Source of the DNA: Nitrosomaritimum sp049414205
Lineage (GTDB): Archaea > Thermoproteota > Nitrososphaeria > Nitrososphaerales > Nitrosopumilaceae
NCBI GenBank assembly: GCA_049414205.1
Contig: JBMSGE010000047.1
Span: forward strand, 1-9,685
Direction of reading: 5' to 3'
DNA length: 9,685 nt
Shown here: in pieces, positions 5,901 to 9,685 of the stretch
Layout of the letters: each line of letters begins with the position of its first letter
Numbering within the stretch: the stretch's first letter is position 1
Notes under the pieces: generated by a model
The model's database searches: none
The model's input: only the letters and a program-made list of their open reading frames with translations
Told to the model about the DNA's origin: nothing
Position numbers and translations under genes: made by a program

Positions 5901-6247
5901 TGATGAGAGCAAGACTAACCTACGTACCTTTGGAGGTAGCAGATCAATTTGAGGATTTTATTATCAAAAGAGACGAGCAAATACTAGACGCAGTAAAAGC
6001 AAGAACAAAAGACTACAGCACATTGTCACTCCTAAAACTGTTGTATCAGCTTAAAGGAAACCCAATGACTTTTTCAGAACTGTATTCAAAATCAAAGATC
6101 AGAATGAAAAAATCATTTCTGAATTATCTGCATCTATGTGTGGATTACAACTTTGTTCAAAAAGAAGCTGTTGGATCAAATGTTATCTACACAATAACAG
6201 ACAAGGGAAGAGTAATGTTGAATCTGTTTATTCACAAAAGTAATTAG
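5900..6247 (+). CDS. Winged-helix DNA-binding protein, putative transcriptional regulator
   Basis: A 115-residue basic protein with an archaeal winged-helix fold. Residues 1-38 are an N-terminal, partly charged extension. Residues 41-52 (TLSLLKLLYQLK) form helix 1, MTFSELYSKSKI (56-67) helix 2, and RMKKSFLNYLHLCVDYNFV (68-86) the recognition helix with the next turn. IYTITDKGR (96-104) is the beta-wing, and the protein ends in a short helix. This resembles the small HTH_45-like regulators that are abundant in Thaumarchaeota; the target is unknown. ATG 5900 is followed by a second ATG at 5903; a leaderless start at 5900 fits the TATA spacing. A perfect palindrome abuts the start, suggesting autoregulation. 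The PAC2 gene follows after 22 nt and is probably co-transcribed. Confidence 0.85.
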   Translation: MMRARLTYVPLEVADQFEDFIIKRDEQILDAVKARTKDYSTLSLLKLLYQLKGNPMTFSELYSKSKIRMKKSFLNYLHLCVDYNFVQKEAVGSNVIYTITDKGRVMLNLFIHKSN

Positions 6248-6269
6248 ACAGTAACATTCGACGTAAAGA

Positions 6270-6995
6270 ATGCAAAAAGGCTTTCCCGATGCCGAAGTTT
6301 TTGAGACAGATAAAGTAAAGCTCAACAGTCCAATAATATTTGCAGGTTTTGTGGGAGCAGGCCTTGTTGGACCACTATCAATTAATCACATCATAGAGCA
6401 ATTAGAAATGAAAGAGATTGCCGTGATGAGATCAAAATATCTGCCACCATCAACTGTGTTTATCAGAGGAAGGCTAAGACATCCCTTTAGATTTTATGCA
6501 AACAAAACCGGTACAGTTTGTGCAATAATTTGTGAAATCACATTAAGAATGGAAGGACTTTACACAATTGTTTCTTCAATTTTGGATTGGGCAGGTGAGA
6601 AAGGATCCAAGGAGATTGTAATTTTAGATGGAGTTGCAAGTGAAGAACATGACGATAAAGCGTATTGTGCAGCTGAAGAAGACTTGGTAAGAACAATGTC
6701 AGATGCAGATATCAGCTTGATTCCTCAAGGGTTCATCACAGGGATTCCTGGTGGAATATTAAATGAATGTCTAGTAAGAGAGATTCAAGGCCTTACGCTT
6801 CTTGCAAAGGCAAACAAGGTAGACCCAGATCCTGCTGCAGCCTCGACCATAATTGAGGCTATAAACCGGTTTTATGAGATGGATATCAGTGTAGAAGAAT
6901 TGCTAAAGGAAAGAGACAGACTACACGAGGACTTTACAGAATTGTCTCAAAAATACGTGGAGCATAGAGAAGAGCTTTCTGGCATGTACATGTGA
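6270..6995 (+). CDS. PAC2-family proteasome assembly chaperone
   Basis: PAC2-family protein (241 residues), related to the archaeal PbaA/PbaB and eukaryotic Pba/PAC chaperones that act on 20S proteasome alpha rings in the cytoplasm. The glycine-rich GFVGAGLVG (26-34) and GFITGIPGGIL (154-164) are the family's landmarks; EIVILDGVAS (115-124) lies on a core strand. Residues about 206-237 are charged and helical, probably a coiled coil. The protein ends in Met-Tyr-Met, which fits the hydrophobic-Tyr-any (HbYX) C-terminal tag used to dock on proteasome alpha rings. There is no Shine-Dalgarno or TATA box in the 22-nt gap behind the winged-helix gene, so both are likely one transcript. A few PAC2 proteins have other or unknown roles, so the proteasome link is family knowledge rather than shown here. 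Confidence 0.88.
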   Translation: MQKGFPDAEVFETDKVKLNSPIIFAGFVGAGLVGPLSINHIIEQLEMKEIAVMRSKYLPPSTVFIRGRLRHPFRFYANKTGTVCAIICEITLRMEGLYTIVSSILDWAGEKGSKEIVILDGVASEEHDDKAYCAAEEDLVRTMSDADISLIPQGFITGIPGGILNECLVREIQGLTLLAKANKVDPDPAAASTIIEAINRFYEMDISVEELLKERDRLHEDFTELSQKYVEHREELSGMYM

Positions 6996-6997
6996 TC

Positions 6998-7008
6998 CCT
7001 AGTCTAGG
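6998..7008. promoter_or_regulatory. CCTAG-T-CTAGG palindrome before the purM promoter
   Basis: A perfect 5-bp inverted repeat around a single T, three nt after the PAC2 stop and just before the purM TATA box. A one-base loop cannot form an RNA hairpin, so a DNA-binding site is more likely. It shares the CCTAG core with sites near 5838-5862. Confidence 0.4.
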
Positions 7009-7010
7009 CA

Positions 7011-7019
7011 AATTCTTTT
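7011..7019 (+). promoter_or_regulatory. Probable TATA box of purM
   Basis: ATTCTTTTATT-like AT-rich stretch about 26-34 nt before the purM ATG, at a suitable distance for a transcript with a leader of a few nucleotides. The match is moderate. Confidence 0.4.
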
Positions 7020-7044
7020 ATTCGCAGCAAATCCGCACCAAACT

Positions 7045-8067
7045 ATGGTACTGACATACAAAAAAGCAGGAGTAGATATTTCTGACATTAAGAAAAGTCA
7101 GGCCGCAATTGGTAGACTGATTGCCTCAACCCATAAACTTCAAAAGAAAGCAAAGATTGCACATGGCTTTGGCCACTATGCAGGAATAGTAGAGATTCCA
7201 GGAGGAAAGCTTTTAGCTACACATACTGATGGTGTTGGAACCAAAGTAGTAATTGCAAACATGATGAAAAAATACAACACAATAGGAATTGATTGTGTTG
7301 CAATGAATGTAAATGACATAATTTGTATTGGTGCAACACCAATTTCATTTGTCGATTATATTGCTGCAAACAAAAATGATCAGCAAATTTTTAAAAAAAT
7401 AGTTGAAGGTTTGGTTACAGGTGCAAAAAAATCTGCAATGCCAATTGTTGGTGGAGAAACTGCAATAATGCCAGACGTTATTGAAGGTAAAGGATTTGCA
7501 TTTGATCTTGCAGGAATGGTAGTAGGACTAGTATCAAAAAAAGAGATGGTTTTAGGAAACAAAATAAAGACAGGAGATGTGATAATTGGTGCAAATAGCA
7601 GTGGAATTCATTCAAATGGATACTCACTTGCAAGAAAAGCACTCTTAGGAAAATATTCAGTTAAAGACAAAATCAAAGGAGTAGGAATAGTAGGTGATGC
7701 TTTGCTGAAACCAACAGAAATCTATGTCAAGCCAGTACTTGAGATGGTTCAAAAATGCAAAGTATCAGGTTTTGCACATATCACCGGAGGCTCATTTACC
7801 AAACTTCTCAGGCTCAAAAATATTGGATATGAGATTGACTCTTTGCCTAAATTACCCCCAATCATGGGACTAATTCAAGAACAGGGAGTAAAACCTGAAG
7901 AAATGTACAAGACCTTCAATATGGGAGTAGGATTTTGTGTTATTGCCCCACCAACCCAAGCAAACAAAATAAAATCAATCTTCAAAAAACACAAGATCTC
8001 AAGTCAGGAGATTGGACGAATCACCCCAAAGAAGGGAGTGACAGTGAATTCTATAAAAATAGCATAA
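7045..8067 (+). CDS. purM: PurM, phosphoribosylformylglycinamidine cyclo-ligase (AIR synthetase)
   Basis: ATP-dependent cyclisation of formylglycinamidine ribonucleotide to aminoimidazole ribonucleotide, a step of de novo purine synthesis in the cytoplasm. At 340 residues it is full length. Family landmarks in order: the YKKAGVDI start (5-12), HTDGVGTK (60-67) for nucleotide/Mg binding, GIDCVAMNVNDI (81-92), VGGETAIMPD (135-144), SSGIHSNGYSLAR (about 185-197), HITGGSF (about 245-251) and FNMGVGF (about 292-298). The N-terminal AIRS and C-terminal AIRS_C domains are both complete. The ATG gives the conserved N-terminus directly; a TATA-like box about 30 nt upstream and no Shine-Dalgarno suggest its own promoter. 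No other purine gene is nearby. Confidence 0.97.
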   Translation: MVLTYKKAGVDISDIKKSQAAIGRLIASTHKLQKKAKIAHGFGHYAGIVEIPGGKLLATHTDGVGTKVVIANMMKKYNTIGIDCVAMNVNDIICIGATPISFVDYIAANKNDQQIFKKIVEGLVTGAKKSAMPIVGGETAIMPDVIEGKGFAFDLAGMVVGLVSKKEMVLGNKIKTGDVIIGANSSGIHSNGYSLARKALLGKYSVKDKIKGVGIVGDALLKPTEIYVKPVLEMVQKCKVSGFAHITGGSFTKLLRLKNIGYEIDSLPKLPPIMGLIQEQGVKPEEMYKTFNMGVGFCVIAPPTQANKIKSIFKKHKISSQEIGRITPKKGVTVNSIKIA

Positions 8068-8105
8068 TTAGACAAAGTCCAAATTAATTTTAACCAGTAG
8101 TTCCC

Positions 8106-8111
8106 TTATAT
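8106..8111 (+). promoter_or_regulatory. Probable TATA box of the cation/proton antiporter
   Basis: TTATAT lies 27-32 nt before the ATG at 8138, predicting a transcript start a few nucleotides before the start codon. A second AT-rich stretch (CATTTATGAAA, about 8118) is too close to serve. Confidence 0.45.
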
Positions 8112-8137
8112 GGAAGCATTTATGAAAATGTAAAGTA

Positions 8138-9376
8138 ATGGCAGAAGCACATTTCATCGAGACAATTATCGGGGTAGGAATTCTGCTATTTGCTGCCAAA
8201 CTGATGGCAGAGTTGTTTTTGAGATTAAAGTTACCAATTGTTTTAGGGGAATTATTAGCAGGAATTATTGTTGGCCCATTTGCATTAGGATCTTTTTTCA
8301 TAGTTGATGGAAAGCAATTATTGCAAATTAATGATGAGATTAGAATTTTAGGAGAAATTGGAGCCATTGTGATTTTGTTTATGGCAGGACTAGAGATGAC
8401 TCCGAAGGAATTTTTGAGGGGAGGAAAAGCATCATTCACAGTAGGAACACTTGGTGTGGTAGTCCCGTTCTTTGCAGGATATTTCGTATTTCAAATGTTC
8501 GGGTTTGAAGCGCTTGAATCCATGCTAATAGCTACTGCACTTACAGCAACATCTATTGCAATATCCATTCAAGTGCTAAGTGAATTTGGAAAAATCAAAT
8601 CGCCTGAAGCTCGTCTGATTATAGGGGCTGCAGTGGTAGATGACATTTTAGCAATCGCTGTTTTGTCAGTAGTATCTTCAATAGCAATTGGAGAAGGCGG
8701 AGTAGATTCGATTGAAATTACAGATGTAATGATAACCATCCTACAGGTATTAGGATTCTTTGCAATAATGCTAATTGTTGCAGTAATTATTATTCCAAAG
8801 GTAATATCACCTAGACTATGGAAAGCCAAAGGAAGTGTAGAAGGTATAGCGACGGCGTCGTTTTTTGGTGCGGCGGCGCTTGCAGGCACAATTGGATTAT
8901 CTCCGATTGTAGGTGCGTTTGCTGTAGGAATGGCTTTGTCTACAAGCAAGGTATTTGAAAAGATAGAGACATACATTGGCAAAATTGGATTAATTTTTGC
9001 ACCGTTGTTTTTTGCAATTATTGGTGCACAGGTAGACCTTCGTGCAGTGAACTTGGAGGTTCTTATCTTGAGTGGAATAATCATAGTGGTTGCTATCGTC
9101 ACAAAGTTGTTTGGATGCGGTGTTCCTGCAATGATGTTTTTGAAAAGTAAATCTCAAGGAATGAAGGTAGGAATAGGTATGATTTCTAGAGGAGAAGTAG
9201 GACTGATTGTTGCAGGAGTAGGAGTAACATCAAACATTCTAACTTCAGATGTGTATTCCACAATTGTAATCATGGTGGCAGTAACTACAATCATAACGCC
9301 GATTTGGTTGAAGATGGAATATAGAAAAGAGCAAAGACAGGGATCTGATAACAGTCAGACTGTAACCTCTGATTAA
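8138..9376 (+). CDS. CPA2-family Na+(K+)/H+ antiporter (NapA/KefB-type membrane domain)
   Basis: Integral membrane antiporter of 412 residues with about 12-13 helices, expected to exchange a monovalent cation for protons. Visible landmarks: LPIVLGELLAGIIVGP (32-47), LFMAGLEM (80-87), TALTATSIAI (133-142) as the unwound helix of the transport core, the acidic pair D168-D169 in VVDDILAI, PLFFAIIGAQVDL (289-301), and the ISRGEVGLIVAG segment (349-360). The Asp-Asp pair is the form seen in electrogenic NapA-type Na+/H+ antiporters, whereas KefC-type proteins have Gln-Asp. There is no TrkA-N/RCK domain: the protein ends in a short hydrophilic tail of about 20 residues. The ATG at 8138 directly precedes the first helix. 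Exact ion and stoichiometry cannot be read from sequence. Confidence 0.93.
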   Translation: MAEAHFIETIIGVGILLFAAKLMAELFLRLKLPIVLGELLAGIIVGPFALGSFFIVDGKQLLQINDEIRILGEIGAIVILFMAGLEMTPKEFLRGGKASFTVGTLGVVVPFFAGYFVFQMFGFEALESMLIATALTATSIAISIQVLSEFGKIKSPEARLIIGAAVVDDILAIAVLSVVSSIAIGEGGVDSIEITDVMITILQVLGFFAIMLIVAVIIIPKVISPRLWKAKGSVEGIATASFFGAAALAGTIGLSPIVGAFAVGMALSTSKVFEKIETYIGKIGLIFAPLFFAIIGAQVDLRAVNLEVLILSGIIIVVAIVTKLFGCGVPAMMFLKSKSQGMKVGIGMISRGEVGLIVAGVGVTSNILTSDVYSTIVIMVAVTTIITPIWLKMEYRKEQRQGSDNSQTVTSD

Positions 9377-9406
9377 GATCAAGCAGATCTAAATCTTAGA
9401 ATTTTT
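9376..9406 (+). terminator. Weak hairpin and T-tract after the antiporter gene
   Basis: AGATC-AAGCA-GATCT is a 5-bp hairpin starting at the stop codon; an alternative pairing joins TAAGAT (9374-9379) with ATCTTA (9393-9398). A T5 run follows at about 9402-9406. A modest terminator signal. Confidence 0.35.
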
Positions 9407-9412
9407 CATAAA

Positions 9413-9422
9413 ATCTTAAATT
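9413..9422 (+). promoter_or_regulatory. Probable TATA box of the Lys-rich protein gene
   Basis: ATCTTAAATT-type AT-rich box 26-35 nt before the ATG at 9448, placing the transcript start a few nucleotides before the start codon. Confidence 0.45.
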
Positions 9423-9447
9423 ACACTAAAAATCTGAACTTGCATAC

Positions 9448-9685
9448 ATGTCTGAAAACTCCGAGCAGCAAAACGAATCAAATCCTTCCAATGAGTTTTT
9501 GCTTGCAGAAGTTGCAAAAATAAAGGCAGAGTTAGATGAACTAAAAAATCTTAAAGAACAAACATTTCGATCTTCTTCAACAAAAAGAAAGCCAGCTAGA
9601 AAAACTGTAAAGAAAAAGACAGCTGTTAAGAGAAAGCCAGCTAGAAAAACTGTAAAGAAAAAGACAGCTGTTAAGAGAAAGCCAG
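9448..9685 (+). CDS. Lys/Arg-rich repeat protein, histone H1-like tail (3' end cut by window)
   Basis: The open frame from ATG 9448 runs off the window. The first about 18 residues are polar and acidic (SENSEQQNESNPSNE). Residues about 17-37 (FLLAEVAKIKAELDELKNLK) look like a short coiled coil. From residue 47 comes a tandem repeat of 15 residues, RKPARKTVKKKTAVK, present twice and beginning a third time. The composition recalls the disordered tails of histone H1 and H1-like bacterial proteins, so DNA or RNA binding and oligomerisation through the coil are plausible, but no known domain is visible. The start is supported by a TATA box about 30 nt upstream. Function is unknown; the true length lies outside the window. 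Confidence 0.75.
   Translation, partial: MSENSEQQNESNPSNEFLLAEVAKIKAELDELKNLKEQTFRSSSTKRKPARKTVKKKTAVKRKPARKTVKKKTAVKRKP
9586..9685 (+). repeat. Perfect 45-bp tandem repeat (2.2 copies visible)
   Basis: Unit 1 is 9586-9630, unit 2 is 9631-9675, and a third begins at 9676. The two full units are identical base for base, including synonymous sites, and 45 is a multiple of three so the reading frame is kept. Copy number may continue past the window edge. Confidence 0.95.

Noticed and set aside
8569..9102. A 177-codon open frame on the minus strand opposite the antiporter gene
   Set aside because: Its product is a low-complexity Ile/Thr/Ala/Pro string typical of the antisense of a membrane-protein gene; the plus-strand frame has clear CPA2 motifs.
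9586..9685. Regular repeats as a CRISPR array
   Set aside because: The units are directly adjacent with no spacers and encode an in-frame Lys-rich peptide.

Overview
The window looks like chromosomal DNA of an ammonia-oxidising archaeon (Thaumarchaeota/Nitrososphaerota), most likely the marine Nitrosopumilus/Nitrosarchaeum group. This is inferred from AT-rich DNA, separate CofG and CofH proteins for coenzyme F420, a PAC2-type proteasome-assembly protein, archaeal TATA boxes about 25-30 nt before several start codons (very short or no 5' leaders), T-rich terminators, and Lys-rich proteins. No rRNA, tRNA, insertion sequence, phage gene or CRISPR array is visible. The content is mainly housekeeping.

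Layout. (1) Positions 1-3769, plus strand: a tight three-gene operon, cofG (5' end probably cut by the window edge), cofH (ATGA overlap) and a TldE/PmbA-like gene starting on TTG directly after the cofH stop. (2) 3793-4728, minus: a Na+/Ca2+ exchanger-type cation antiporter, convergent with the operon. (3) 4946-5203, plus: a small two-helix membrane protein (DUF5654-like) with its own strong TATA box, Shine-Dalgarno site and T-rich terminator. (4) 5293-5664, minus: a short beta-carbonic-anhydrase-like protein, convergent with the previous gene across a shared terminator zone. (5) 5900-6995, plus: a winged-helix regulator whose start codon abuts a perfect 17-bp inverted repeat, followed after 22 nt by a PAC2 proteasome-assembly chaperone. 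(6) 7045-8067: purM. (7) 8138-9376: a CPA2/NapA-type Na+/H+ antiporter. (8) 9448 to the end: the start of a Lys/Arg-rich protein with perfect 45-bp tandem repeats, cut by the window edge.

How the genes relate. CofG and CofH together make the F420 chromophore (Fo). The TldE-like protein is co-transcribed with them without its usual TldD partner in view. The exchanger and the CPA2 antiporter handle cations at the membrane. The carbonic-anhydrase-like protein could serve bicarbonate-dependent carbon fixation. The winged-helix gene may autoregulate itself and the PAC2 gene through its operator. The most interesting leads are the 17-bp operator at a leaderless start, the CTAG-rich sites around the regulator and purM promoters, the HbYX-like C-terminus of the PAC2 protein, the miniature carbonic-anhydrase-like protein and the repeat-built Lys-rich protein. 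I did not find convincing evidence of an entirely new multi-gene system.
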